This document shows, in pieces, positions 1 to 8,608 of a stretch of 64,000 nucleotides of DNA. How positions within the stretch are numbered: position 1 is the stretch's first letter; each line of letters begins with the position of its first letter. The notes beneath the pieces are model-generated. The model was given only the letters and a program-made list of their open reading frames with translations. It was not told the DNA's origin and searched no databases. Source of the DNA: Chloroflexota bacterium (GTDB taxonomy: Bacteria > Chloroflexota > Anaerolineae > Aggregatilineales > Phototrophicaceae); NCBI GenBank assembly GCA_026708115.1, contig JAPOVL010000050.1, positions 92,876 to 156,875 on the forward strand, given 5' to 3'. Both the position numbers and the translations under genes were made by a program.

Positions 1-600
1 AAGCGGCGTGTAAGGCGCGGGCTTGATGACAACCGTATTGCCCATGGCAATGGCCGGCGCGATCTTCCAAGCCAGCATCAAGAGCGGGAAATTCCAGGGA
101 ATCACTTGTCCGACGACGCCCAGGGACCGATAGTCACGCAGTTCGCTTTCCATCAGTTGCGCCCAGCCGGCGTGATAGTAAAAATGGCGCGCCACCAGCG
201 GGATGTCGATATCGCGCGCTTCGCGGATGGCTTTGCCGTTATCGAGGCTTTCGACGACCGCCAGCAAGCGCGCGTGCTTCTGCACGTTGCGGGCGATGGC
301 GTAGAGATGGCGCGCGCGCTGATGGGGGCGGAGCGCCGACCAGGTTTCGTAGGCAGCGCGCGCGGCCTGGACCGCGACGTCAATGTCGGCGGCGGAGGCG
401 TCGGCGACTTGCGCCAGGGTTTCCGCGCGCGCCGGGTTGCTGACCGTGAGGGTCTTGCCTTCGGCCGGCGGCACCCACTGGTTATTGATGAAGAGGTCGA
501 AATGGCGCTTGTGGGATTCCAGCCAGGCCTGGGCCGCGGCGTCGGATTCCGGCGCGGGTCCGTAGCTCATGGCGTGGAAGAGTTCAGCTATTTGAGGCAT
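1..600 (-). CDS. Aldehyde dehydrogenase, ALDH16-like (N-terminal 200 residues, runs off the window)
   Basis: The complement reads open from an ATG at 600 down to base 1, giving the first 200 residues of an NAD(P)-dependent aldehyde dehydrogenase. The Rossmann-region motif GVVGQVIPWNFPLLMLAWK and the following AMGNTVVIKPAPYTP are classic for the superfamily. The N-terminal stretch MSYGPAPESDAAAQAWL followed by FINNQWVPP resembles the start of the ALDH16 family, which is often a double-length enzyme; this is a family impression, not an alignment. The catalytic Cys and Glu lie outside the window, so activity cannot be judged. The gene is transcribed away from the toxin-antitoxin-like pair beside it. 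Confidence 0.9.
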   Translation of the reverse strand, partial: MPQIAELFHAMSYGPAPESDAAAQAWLESHKRHFDLFINNQWVPPAEGKTLTVSNPARAETLAQVADASAADIDVAVQAARAAYETWSALRPHQRARHLYAIARNVQKHARLLAVVESLDNGKAIREARDIDIPLVARHFYYHAGWAQLMESELRDYRSLGVVGQVIPWNFPLLMLAWKIAPAIAMGNTVVIKPAPYTPL

Positions 601-658
601 GGGGCGGGATTCTTGAAGTTTAGGATAGACAGATAATTGAAGATACTCCGTGTAGTCA

Positions 659-1186
659 TCATGCTGTGCTGAAATGAAGCTCACGAATCAGTTCAAATGT
701 GTCAATGCTTCGTATCTTTAATTTGCGACAAACGAAGGGTATTGAACGTTTATGCTTCTTCATGGCATCAGTGGTATTTTCCTGCTTGTTCTCTAAAGTT
801 ACGATACAAGCGTTCGAAATTGCCAGAGCGTATGCAATTAACAGCGGATCCTTGCCAATCCTTCTCAATTCATCCGGTGACGGATCAGTGAGTTCATAAC
901 CCTCTTTGAACACCTTATTAACTAATTCGCGGTTCGGGGATCCGCCATAGAGCAAGTCTTTCTCACGGTCTTCGCTTTTGAGCCACCGTATCAGTTTGTC
1001 TTCATCTAAATCTTTGTTTCGATTTAGTTGTCCAGCTTTTACCTCCGCAAGCATTTCGAACGGCATTTTAATTCGATTTTGCTTTGCTTTCTCAATAATC
1101 CACTCCCAAAATTGTGGTAATTGGTCAATCGGGTAATATTTATCATGGGCATCAATAAGGACATTGGCATCTAAGAGATAAAACAC
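659..1186 (-). CDS. DUF4411 family PIN-like protein (probable toxin)
   Basis: A 175-residue protein opening with MFYLLDANVLIDAHD, the first acidic strand of a PIN-type RNase fold. Further acidic positions follow in PFEMLAEVKAG and KDPLLIAYALA, with a late TLENK motif. This matches the DUF4411 family, which is recurrently found next to XRE/ImmA-IrrE genes and is regarded as a PIN-like toxin. The GTG start overlaps the TAG stop of the upstream metallopeptidase gene by one base (TAGTG), so the two are translationally coupled. Base composition is clearly more AT-rich than the genes on either side, suggesting transfer as a unit. RNase activity is inferred from the fold only. Confidence 0.8.
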   Translation of the reverse strand: MFYLLDANVLIDAHDKYYPIDQLPQFWEWIIEKAKQNRIKMPFEMLAEVKAGQLNRNKDLDEDKLIRWLKSEDREKDLLYGGSPNRELVNKVFKEGYELTDPSPDELRRIGKDPLLIAYALAISNACIVTLENKQENTTDAMKKHKRSIPFVCRKLKIRSIDTFELIRELHFSTA

Positions 1187-2415
1187 TAGATTGATCTTCC
1201 TTGGCGATTTGGATAGAGAAAAGAACGAACTTTACGCGGATTAACCCCAAGCAGAATGCTTGCCTTGGTTGGCGTCAATATATCGGTAGCCAAGGAGCGG
1301 CGAGCAAGATCTAGCAATGGCGCGCCTAGAGAAGACCGCTTTACTTTGTTTGGGTCAATCGGTGTACTTTTACCCAAAGCCTTGTCTTGTTCTCGTTTCT
1401 CTTTCTCCTTCTGCTCTTTATCCAGCAAATCCTCTGCGTATTTATCTTGGAGTCGCTGCCACATTGCTGAATCTATGTAGTCTTCAAGTCTTAGGTTGTA
1501 TGCCACCATCGGTTGACTAATGTTTCGGTAGTCTGCGAATTGCTGGATAATTGATAGTTGGTTTTCAAGAGGCACGGAACGCAGTGAAGATAATTCTGTC
1601 AGTTCGTGCGGTTGCAGTAGCATTCTTGCGGCAACGCGACTGCAAAGGCGTTCTAAGTTCGAGTCGGTATCGTGTATTTTCCCTGATATACCACTAGACC
1701 CTAGCCAGATATGCGCCACTTCATGCAAGAGTGTAAAGGATTGAGCGCGCTTGCTGTCTTTGCGATTGATGACAATATACGGCGCAATACTATCTGCAAG
1801 CGCAAATCCGCGAAACACGGACACCGGAATAGTGTTCGACTGCGGATGACCCAAGTCGCTAATTAATAACACGAAAATGCCGACGTTTTCTATACAGCTT
1901 CGCAGGTACTTGAATGCTTTTTCCGGCTGGCTCGGTGTACGTCTATACTGGTCTAATTCAAAACCCATTGTCTTTTTGATATCGGCGGCTATGTATTCAG
2001 CATCTGTGAAATCTTTCGCCGATGCAACGTGTGCAAGCGGCTCTTGGCCCTCTTCTTCTAGCAAATCTCGTGTCAGGCTTTGACGCGCCTTTACCTCGCT
2101 GATGAGTATGTCTAGTCGGGCGCTGCCTTCGGGATCCTGTTTCTGCTGAGGTAATGTACGGAAGTCTGGAAGTATGTCGCCTTTGCTCGGTTGCGAGTCC
2201 AGATAAAATGCGACTACAGGTTGCTTGTAAACATTCGCCATTTTTTCCAACTGAGATTGAGTTGGAGGTTTATCGCCGTTCTCAATCTTGTCTAGCTTTT
2301 CTACGGCTGTGCTTCGCTTAGACGTCGTGAGATTTAGCTTCTTAGCCGCATCATCACGGCTCAGCTTCGCTGTGTCTCTAGCCCACCGCAAGTTGTGGTG
2401 ATTTACTTCTACCAT
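1186..2415 (-). CDS. XRE-family regulator fused to an ImmA/IrrE metallo-endopeptidase (probable antitoxin)
   Basis: 409 residues. The first ~75 residues form a Cro/C1-type helix-turn-helix (RDDAAKKLNLTTSKRSTAVEKLDKIENG). The central part is an ImmA/IrrE (COG2856) peptidase with the zinc motif HEVAH at residues 231-235 inside FTLLHEVAHIWLG. The C-terminal ~100 residues are charged, rich in Lys/Glu, and end in a region that may be another small DNA-binding fold. Such fusions act as antitoxin or repressor for the downstream toxin and can be inactivated by proteolysis. Here the neighbour is the DUF4411 protein, overlapping by one base. The start is the ATG at 2415, with only a weak ribosome site. 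AT-rich composition sets the pair apart from its surroundings. Confidence 0.85.
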   Translation of the reverse strand: MVEVNHHNLRWARDTAKLSRDDAAKKLNLTTSKRSTAVEKLDKIENGDKPPTQSQLEKMANVYKQPVVAFYLDSQPSKGDILPDFRTLPQQKQDPEGSARLDILISEVKARQSLTRDLLEEEGQEPLAHVASAKDFTDAEYIAADIKKTMGFELDQYRRTPSQPEKAFKYLRSCIENVGIFVLLISDLGHPQSNTIPVSVFRGFALADSIAPYIVINRKDSKRAQSFTLLHEVAHIWLGSSGISGKIHDTDSNLERLCSRVAARMLLQPHELTELSSLRSVPLENQLSIIQQFADYRNISQPMVAYNLRLEDYIDSAMWQRLQDKYAEDLLDKEQKEKEKREQDKALGKSTPIDPNKVKRSSLGAPLLDLARRSLATDILTPTKASILLGVNPRKVRSFLYPNRQGRSI

Positions 2416-2552
2416 GTTTTCACACCAAATCCTCTAGCTTGGATTATAGTTTTAAAAACAGTATTTTCCAATTTTCACTTGCGACGCGCTTCCGCTGCTT
2501 GCTCTTCTCTGCTAACCTTCCTCCTCATCCACCCAACCGACAGGAGCCTCCC

Positions 2553-3077
2553 GTGCCAAAGCAATACGCCAGCCCACCCGCCATGGTGATTGACCCGAAA
2601 AAGACTTACCGCGCGAAAATGGAAACCAGCAAAGGGACGATCGTCATTGATCTCTTCGCAGATCGCGCGCCGATCACGGTCAACAACTTTGTTTTCCTCT
2701 CCCGCGATGGATTCTATAATGGCGTGATCTTCCACCGCGTGCTGGAGGGATTCATGGCGCAGGGCGGCGACCCCACCGGCAGCGGACGCGGCGGACCGGG
2801 CTATCGCTGGGACGACGAGGCTTCCGCTTTGCGAATCCGGCACGATGCGCCCGGTACCTTGAGCATGGCCAACGCCGGTCCCAATAGCAACGGCTCGCAG
2901 TTTTTCATTACTTTCGCGCCGACGCCTCATCTTGACGGGCGCCATGCCGTTTTCGGTCGCGTGAACGATGAAGAAAGCTTGCAGGTGTTGAGCACGTTGC
3001 AGCGGATTGATCCTCAGCGTCCGAACAGGGCCATCGTTGCGGACAAGATCAAAAGCGTCACGATAGAAGAGCGCTAG
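2553..3077 (+). CDS. Cyclophilin-type peptidyl-prolyl cis-trans isomerase
   Basis: A 174-residue single-domain cyclophilin, catalysing cis-trans isomerisation of X-Pro bonds during protein folding. Motifs are GTIVIDLFADRAPITVNNF, GVIFHRVLEGFMAQGGDPTG (catalytic Arg in FHRV), SMANAGPNSNGSQFFIT and HLDGRHAVFGRV. I chose the GTG at 2553 because AGGAG at 2542-2546 lies six bases upstream. A longer frame from 2439 would add a basic tail with no counterpart in the family. No signal peptide is seen from the GTG, so it is probably cytoplasmic. It stands alone and is divergent from the ImmA/IrrE gene. Confidence 0.93.
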   Translation: MPKQYASPPAMVIDPKKTYRAKMETSKGTIVIDLFADRAPITVNNFVFLSRDGFYNGVIFHRVLEGFMAQGGDPTGSGRGGPGYRWDDEASALRIRHDAPGTLSMANAGPNSNGSQFFITFAPTPHLDGRHAVFGRVNDEESLQVLSTLQRIDPQRPNRAIVADKIKSVTIEER

Positions 3078-3794
3078 CCAAAGGTGACCGACGTTACCGA
3101 GCCGGGCTAGGTTTCGCTTGCAGTTTCCTGCGCTATTGCCAGTTCAAGCGCACCCTCATTAATCCGACAGTCTTTAGAGAATCTCATCAATGCATGTGGC
3201 TTCGCGCAAGTTGGTTGGCAACTGAAGGCATTTTCGTTTGCTTTCGAATTGAACCGACGTTACAATTCCGATTATAAGGTGTTTGTATATCTGATATTGT
3301 AAATCATGCAGGATTGCCGCTGGTCTATTCTTGGTTGCAGACTTGCATTCGTCAAAGGGACCTAAAACCGCAGGACCGGTTAATACTTCTTTAGTTTGCA
3401 AAAGACCTGTCAGGCATCCGTAAACTTGCGATCGTTGGCTGCCGCACCTGTGAAGCAAATTATGAAAATAGCCGAGCGCTCTAAAGAAAAAAGGTCCTTG
3501 GTCTTCGCAGAAAGAAATGAGTTTGATTCAAGTAAGCAAAGAGCAAAAGATATGTACGAAGCATACTTCGATGCCTGTGAAACAACTTGGGATGACTAAT
3601 TGTATTGTTCAGATAGTCGATAATATGTTAGAGTCTAGAAAATCGCAGTGGGTTCTTGGCAGGCAAGCGAGGACGATTTTGTTTGTAGGGTAGCTTTATA
3701 GGTGTTATAGTTATGCAACTGCGCTACCTTTATTGTTTGTAGCGCACGGGTTACAGGCACTATCATCGCTGTAAATGCATCGAAAGGTTTCAAA
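3078..3794. other. Gene-poor, AT-richer intergenic stretch
   Basis: About 700 bases with no convincing gene. Two small open frames occur (67 codons forward from 3396, 94 codons reverse from 3458). Neither has a good ribosome site, a recognisable domain or family-like composition. The region is clearly AT-richer than the flanking genes and could be decayed acquired DNA, but no inverted repeats, direct repeats or transposase remnants are visible. Confidence 0.5.
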
Positions 3795-5090
3795 ATGTTG
3801 CCCAATGAAGTCGCGAATGTTTCGTTCGAATCGTTTAGAGATCTCACCAGGGGCAAGAGAGTGATACTGCTTTATCCCTGGGCAAACTTTAGAAATGTCT
3901 TTTTGAGTTATTTTCTGAACGATATCGGTGAAGGGCTGCTGTATCATCGCATCCCGGAGGAAACCGACAGTTTGCAGGTTTGGGTAAGAGGATTGCTGGA
4001 AGAGTTACAGTTGGTACTGGACGGTTTTGGCGGGGGACTCTCTGATGCGTTAGAGGGGGCGTCCGCAGAAGAAATGGGCGCCGCTTTGGCCGCGGATTTC
4101 GGAAATGTTGATTTGGAACGCGCGGTACTATTTCTTGACGAGCTTGATCGTGTGCCCCAAGATGTGGAATTCCGCGCCTTTACGACCGCTCTCGTCGACA
4201 ATTTGCCCGCGAACACGCAGTTGGCGTTGAATTCTCGGTTGCTCACTTACGAGCCATGGATCAACTGGGTCAACAGGGATCAGGCCGTGGTGTTGGGTAC
4301 TGCGCATCGTTCGAATAATCTTATGTTCACCAAAGAAACGACGCCCAAACCGCAGTTAGAAGTGTACGCTTTTGGTCGCGGTCACGCTATTTCCAATGGA
4401 CGGGAAATCCGCAGTTGGGACGGCGCCCTGCCTCGGAATCTCTTCTTTTATTTCGTCGACAATCCCTTGGTCACGCGTGACCAGATATTTGAAATCTTCT
4501 GGCCCAAGCTGTCGATAAAAGATGCGACCAATGTCTTTCATGTGACCAAGCGCAAGATAACCGAACGAATCTCGATGCAAGTCGACGATGAGGAGAATTA
4601 CGAACTCACGACCTATTCCGCCGGTTTCTATGTGCCGAGCGACAAGATCGTGCGCCACTACGATGTTGCCGATTTCGAGTACGCCATGGAAGGGGCCTTG
4701 ATGTCCGACAATCCCCACGAGAAGGAAGTTTTGTTCAGACATGCGGTGGACATCTACAAAGCGCCATTCTTGCATACGGTCAAACTTGCCTGGGTAGACG
4801 CGAGACGGAAGCAGCTACAGACAATGTACGCCGAAGCGTTAATTGGCTTGGCGAACCTGCAAGCCGGGCGGGGAGAATGGGAACGGGCGCTCGGTTCGTA
4901 CGTCAGAGTACTGCGGGAAACACCGCAGCGTGAAGACATTCACCGGAAAGTTATACAGATGTATATCAATATGGGTCGCAATGATGATGCGCGTCAGCAG
5001 TACACTTTGTTGGAGCGCATGCTTAAGAGAAGTCTCGGTGTTGCGCCCTCGGAGGAAACGCAGGTGCTATTACGCGCTCTTGGGCAATAG
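3795..5090 (+). CDS. Winged-helix/BTAD transcriptional regulator with a P-loop-less ATPase-like N-terminus
   Basis: 431 residues in three parts. Residues 15-180 look like a STAND/AAA-type ATPase half: the strand KRVILLYPWANF sits where a Walker A should be, but no GxxxxGK(S/T) is present, while a Walker-B-like AVLFLDELDRV is intact at about 110-120. Residues ~190-270 are an OmpR-like winged helix (VTRDQIFEIFWP then ATNVFHVTKRKITERI). The C-terminal ~150 residues are an all-helical bacterial transcriptional activator domain with TPR-like repeats. Proteins of this build regulate secondary metabolism or stress genes, and the type is frequent in Chloroflexota. Loss of the P-loop implies that the ATPase half is structural or a ligand sensor. 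The ATG at 3795 follows GAAAGG. No target genes can be named. Confidence 0.75.
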   Translation: MLPNEVANVSFESFRDLTRGKRVILLYPWANFRNVFLSYFLNDIGEGLLYHRIPEETDSLQVWVRGLLEELQLVLDGFGGGLSDALEGASAEEMGAALAADFGNVDLERAVLFLDELDRVPQDVEFRAFTTALVDNLPANTQLALNSRLLTYEPWINWVNRDQAVVLGTAHRSNNLMFTKETTPKPQLEVYAFGRGHAISNGREIRSWDGALPRNLFFYFVDNPLVTRDQIFEIFWPKLSIKDATNVFHVTKRKITERISMQVDDEENYELTTYSAGFYVPSDKIVRHYDVADFEYAMEGALMSDNPHEKEVLFRHAVDIYKAPFLHTVKLAWVDARRKQLQTMYAEALIGLANLQAGRGEWERALGSYVRVLRETPQREDIHRKVIQMYINMGRNDDARQQYTLLERMLKRSLGVAPSEETQVLLRALGQ

Positions 5091-5430
5091 TCGCGATTTC
5101 TCACGCATCGGTTTGGCGGTCTATGCTGAGTGCATTTCAGATTATTGGCAATTAACCACCGAGGACATCGAGAGCACCGAGATTTAACCTCTTGCTTGCC
5201 AAAATGGAGGCGATGTAGGGGCGATTCTGTGAATCACCCAAAATTTTGCACTCCTCTTGCATGAGCGAGACAAGTGTCGCCCCTACATTTCGTTAGATTT
5301 ATGTGACATCCGCACATATTGGTTCTGGTGCGATTGCTCTGGCGATCTATACTCAAGTGATCGCCATTTTATTTTCATTCTGATATACTGATACCGTCGA
5401 AGAAAACAGGTTTCATTCTAGGAAAGGTTA
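5091..5430. other. Intergenic region with REP pair and short degenerate repeats
   Basis: A 340-base gap between the BTAD regulator and the membrane protein. It holds a short internally repetitive stretch at about 5157-5182 (CACCGAG repeated around GACATCGAGAG), the REP-like pair at 5213-5288, and then AT-rich sequence with a TATACT at 5384-5389 that could be a -10 box for the downstream operon; no good -35 is visible. No small gene is supported. Confidence 0.5.
5213..5288. repeat. Pair of inverted REP-like elements (GTAG + hairpin)
   Basis: Two copies face each other. The first runs 5215-5239 on the plus strand: GTAG, then the imperfect hairpin GGGCGATTC-TGT-GAATCACCC. The second is on the minus strand, with its GTAG at 5286-5283 followed by GGGCGACAC and a partial return arm. 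The outermost 12 bases of each (5213-5224 and 5277-5288) are perfect reverse complements. A tetranucleotide GTAG followed by a hairpin is the hallmark of REP elements mobilised by RAYT (TnpA-REP) transposases, and paired inverted copies are called BIMEs. A further copy is at 19401-19425. No RAYT gene is in this window. Confidence 0.55.
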
Positions 5431-5880
5431 ATGTTGCCCAGTCGATTGCCGGAATTGCAGTCGGTTTTATCCGGGAACGCCCGAGAAAGCAAGTCTTCCG
5501 CAGAACAGCGTGGTGTGCTTCTGGCAGCGATTGTCATGGCAGTTGTTGGCTGGGGCGGTTTGCTTCAGTTGGTAGCCACGACACGCCCCCGCATTGGCGG
5601 CGAACTATGGCTGTTTTTTATTTTGCTACAAATTGCGATTACTGGATCAGTTCTCCCGGTTCTGCGATTTTTCAGCCTGCGCTTTACCTCGGTAAATGAT
5701 GATCCGCTGCCCGCCGGCGTAGTTGTGCGACGGAGTGTCTGGGCCGGGGTGCTGGTTGTTGGCAGCGCCTGGCTATTAATTCCACGCGCTTTGTCCCTCC
5801 CCTTTGTGTTGATCCTGGTATTGATTCTGCTGATTATCGAGATCTTCCTCCGCAACCGAGAATTGGCGCATGAACGATAA
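5431..5880 (+). CDS. Small four-helix membrane protein of unknown function
   Basis: 149 residues. After a polar N-terminus of ~25 residues there are four hydrophobic segments (approximately 28-48, 58-78, 100-118 and 120-140) and a short charged C-terminus (RNRELAHER). No domain is recognised. The stop lies inside the start of selA (11-base overlap), so the two genes are co-translated and probably co-transcribed from a promoter just upstream. The ATG at 5431 is preceded by AGGAAAGG. Such a protein upstream of selA suggests only operon membership; a role in selenium handling would be a guess. Confidence 0.7.
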   Translation: MLPSRLPELQSVLSGNARESKSSAEQRGVLLAAIVMAVVGWGGLLQLVATTRPRIGGELWLFFILLQIAITGSVLPVLRFFSLRFTSVNDDPLPAGVVVRRSVWAGVLVVGSAWLLIPRALSLPFVLILVLILLIIEIFLRNRELAHER

Positions 5881-7261
5881 GCGGGATTGGTTGCGCAAGC
5901 TGCCTTCCGTCGATCGACTGCTGTCACATGACCGAGTTCAAAACTTGATCAAAGAATATAGTCACCGATTGGTGCTTGAGGCCATCCGCGATGACCTGGA
6001 ATTAGCGCGCCGCAGCATTCTTGCCAAGCAGAACTGCGACATCTCGGAAGCCGCGGTCTTGGATCGTATTACTCACGAATTGCGAATGGGTTTTCAACCG
6101 AGCCTACGCCCCGTCATCAATGCGACCGGCGTAGTAATCCACACGAATCTGGGGCGGGCCCCTTTGTCACAGGCAGCACAGGCGGCAATGAATGCTGTCG
6201 CCGGCAGGTACAATACGCTGGAATACGACCTGGACGAGGGCGAGCGCGGGAGCCGTCTGGTTCACGCCGCGAAACTCCTGCGCGGCTTGACCGGCGCCGA
6301 AGATGCAATTGTGCTCAACAACAATGCCGCCGCGTTGATTCTGATCTTGAGCGCAGTCGCAAGCGATCGCGAGGTCATAATATCACGCGGTCAGTTAGTT
6401 GAGATCGGCGGCGGATTCCGTATTCCAGCCATTATGCAAGAGAGCGGCGCCACGCTGGTTGAAGTGGGCACAACCAACCGAACGCGCATTGACGACTATG
6501 AAGCAGCTGTGAACGAACAAACAGCCATGTTGCTGCGCGTTCACTCCTCAAACTTTCGTCAACTCGGTTTTGTTGAACAGCCTCCCTTGAGCCAATTGAC
6601 TGCGTGCGCCCGTCAGTACGGATTGCTGTCGGTTGACGACCTGGGCAGCGGCACGCTGATCGATACCAGAGCATTCGGATTGGCATACGAGCCGACAATT
6701 CAAGACAGCATCGCGGCCGGATTTGATTTGGTCTGTTTTAGCGGGGATAAATTGCTGGGTGGACCGCAAGCGGGCATTATTGTCGGGAAGGCGGAATTGA
6801 TCGCAAGGCTGAAGCGTCACCCGCTTGCTCGCGCGATGCGCGTTGACAAACTGACCTATGCCGCGCTGATCGCGACCTTGCAACACTATCTTCGCGACGA
6901 GGCCTTGCAACAGATTCCAATTTGGCGAATGATCGGGCGAGAGCTTGACGAAATCGGGGCGACAGCCGAACGTTGGGCCGCGCAGGTCGGTGGCAAGGTA
7001 GTAGACGGGCGATCGACAGTCGGCGGCGGCAGTTTGCCGGGCACAGATCTTCCCACGCGTCTACTGGCGATTGCAGTTGCCTCTCCGGCGCGTTTTGCCG
7101 CGGGGCTTCGGCAAGCGGATCCACCTGTGATAGCCCGCGTTGCGAAAAGTCAGGTGCTGCTGGATCCGCGCACGGTGTTGCCCGAGCAAGAGGCGGACTT
7201 GTTGCGAGCCTTGTCCAGGCTTGCGCTTGATGATGATCAAGAGAAGGGATCGCTATCATGA
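5870..7261 (+). CDS. selA: L-seryl-tRNA(Sec) selenium transferase
   Basis: 463 residues, the usual SelA length. SelA is a PLP enzyme that converts Ser-tRNA(Sec) to Sec-tRNA(Sec) using selenophosphate. The family signature NATGVVIHTNLGRAPLS is at ~84-100, and the PLP-binding lysine is K294 in CFSGDKLLGGPQAG (position 295 in the E. coli enzyme). The N-terminal helical domain needed for tRNA binding (residues 1-75) is present, which argues for true SelA rather than the shorter SelA-like proteins. It overlaps the membrane-protein gene upstream and the M24 peptidase gene downstream (ATGA). selB, selD and tRNA-Sec are not in this window. Confidence 0.92.
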   Translation: MNDKRDWLRKLPSVDRLLSHDRVQNLIKEYSHRLVLEAIRDDLELARRSILAKQNCDISEAAVLDRITHELRMGFQPSLRPVINATGVVIHTNLGRAPLSQAAQAAMNAVAGRYNTLEYDLDEGERGSRLVHAAKLLRGLTGAEDAIVLNNNAAALILILSAVASDREVIISRGQLVEIGGGFRIPAIMQESGATLVEVGTTNRTRIDDYEAAVNEQTAMLLRVHSSNFRQLGFVEQPPLSQLTACARQYGLLSVDDLGSGTLIDTRAFGLAYEPTIQDSIAAGFDLVCFSGDKLLGGPQAGIIVGKAELIARLKRHPLARAMRVDKLTYAALIATLQHYLRDEALQQIPIWRMIGRELDEIGATAERWAAQVGGKVVDGRSTVGGGSLPGTDLPTRLLAIAVASPARFAAGLRQADPPVIARVAKSQVLLDPRTVLPEQEADLLRALSRLALDDDQEKGSLS

Positions 7262-8499
7262 AGTCTGATTTGGATCGGTTGATGCAGGAGCGTGATCTGG
7301 ATGCCTTTGTCGTCACAGGCGGCGAAGAATTCAACGCGATTCGGTTCTACCTGAGCAACGGCGCGCAGATCACTCATGGCTCGATCTTCAAAGCGCGGGA
7401 CCAGGAGCCGCTGCTGGTGTGCAGCCGCATGGAATTGGAGGAAGCGCAAAAGAGCGGCTTGCAAGTGCGGACGGATGCCGAGCTCGGCTTTCATGAACAT
7501 CTCGCGGCGTCAGAGGGCAACAGTTATACGGCAACCGCGCGGTTATGGGCGGATGTGCTGTCGGAGATGGGCTTGAAAGGCGGGCGCGTCGGACTATACG
7601 GTACTTGGCAGATCAACAAGACAATTGCGCAGTTGAACATGCTACAGAAACGTCTTCCTCAATATGAATTCGTGGCAGAAGGAAAGCGTACGCTCTTTGA
7701 GGAGGCGATGCTGACCAAAGATCGGCAAGAGATCGAGCGGCTCAAATCCGTGGCGGAACGCGCCAATGCGGTGATGGAATGCGCCTGGGATTATATCGCC
7801 GGGCTAGATGTTGAAGGCGAGTTCCTTTTCGACGAATCGGGCCAGCAAGTGACCATCGGCGATGTCAAGAGCCTGGTGCGGCGCGAACTGATGGCGCGTG
7901 GTTTGGAAGACACAAACACGGTATTCGCTCAAGGACGGGATGCAGGTTTTCCGCATAGTCGTGGAGAATCGGCCATGCCATTAAAGATCGGCCAAGCCAT
8001 TGTCTTTGACCTATTCCCGAGAGAGCAAGGCGGTGGATACCACCACGATATGACGCGGACCTGGTGTATTGGCTATGCCCGGCCCGAAGTGCAAGAGGCC
8101 TATGACACCGTGATGGAAGCATTTGACATTTCGGTGGAAGCTTTTGGGTTGAACAAGCCAACCCATCTGATGCAGGAGGCGGTATTGGACCATTACGAAG
8201 CAAAGGGACATGCCACAATCCGCTCCAATCCGCGCACGATGGAAGGCTACATCCACACGCTTGGTCACGGCGTCGGCATCGACATTCACGAGAGTCCATC
8301 TATTAGTCACACACGACGCGACGATGTCTTCCAGGTCGGGAATGTCTTGACCATCGAACCGGGATTGTATTATCCTGACCGTGGTTATGGCGTCCGAGTG
8401 GAAGACCTATTTGTGATTGACGAGAGCGGCGCATTGGTCTCGCTGACGACCTTTCGCAAGGATTTGGTGATTCTACTTAGCAAAGGACCTGTCAAATAG
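7258..8499 (+). CDS. M24 family metallopeptidase (Xaa-Pro aminopeptidase-like)
   Basis: 413 residues with the two-part build of the family: an N-terminal creatinase-like domain (~1-150) and a C-terminal pita-bread catalytic domain. All five metal ligands are recognisable: D251 (VFDLFPRE), D264 (HHDMTRTW), H337 (HTLGHGVGIDIHES), E367 (LTIEPGLYY) and E382 (GVRVEDLF). It probably cleaves N-terminal residues preceding proline, or dipeptides, in the cytoplasm. Its ATG overlaps the selA stop (ATGA), giving translational coupling. The association with selA is likely one of co-expression rather than a shared pathway. Confidence 0.9.
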   Translation: MKSDLDRLMQERDLDAFVVTGGEEFNAIRFYLSNGAQITHGSIFKARDQEPLLVCSRMELEEAQKSGLQVRTDAELGFHEHLAASEGNSYTATARLWADVLSEMGLKGGRVGLYGTWQINKTIAQLNMLQKRLPQYEFVAEGKRTLFEEAMLTKDRQEIERLKSVAERANAVMECAWDYIAGLDVEGEFLFDESGQQVTIGDVKSLVRRELMARGLEDTNTVFAQGRDAGFPHSRGESAMPLKIGQAIVFDLFPREQGGGYHHDMTRTWCIGYARPEVQEAYDTVMEAFDISVEAFGLNKPTHLMQEAVLDHYEAKGHATIRSNPRTMEGYIHTLGHGVGIDIHESPSISHTRRDDVFQVGNVLTIEPGLYYPDRGYGVRVEDLFVIDESGALVSLTTFRKDLVILLSKGPVK

Positions 8500-8549
8500 C
8501 CGCTGGGCGCGTAACCGGCGTCAAGAGCAGCCGCGCTCGCGCAAAAGAA

Positions 8550-8582
8550 CAAACCTTCTTGTCGCAAAAGCGACGCGGTTTG
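8550..8582 (+). repeat. Structured intergenic hairpin element, copy A
   Basis: Outer stem CAAACC (8550-8555) with GGTTTG (8577-8582), inner stem GTCGC (8561-8565) with GCGAC (8570-8574), tetraloop AAAA and a small asymmetric internal loop. It shares its core with copies at 12956-12994 and 61981-62017, while the outer stem differs in sequence but still pairs. It lies 51 bases after the stop of the M24 peptidase and 27 bases before the reductase start. There is no T-run, so it is not a standard terminator. Confidence 0.55.
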
Positions 8583-8608
8583 CATTAACAGTAGTTTGCG
8601 AGGAGAAC

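Noticed and set aside
106..636. Forward frame of 176 codons at the left edge
   Set aside because: It is the antisense of the aldehyde dehydrogenase, whose motifs are unambiguous on the minus strand.
3174..3599. Two small open frames in the AT-rich gap (reverse 94 codons, forward 67 codons)
   Set aside because: No ribosome site, no recognisable domain, and composition typical of chance frames.
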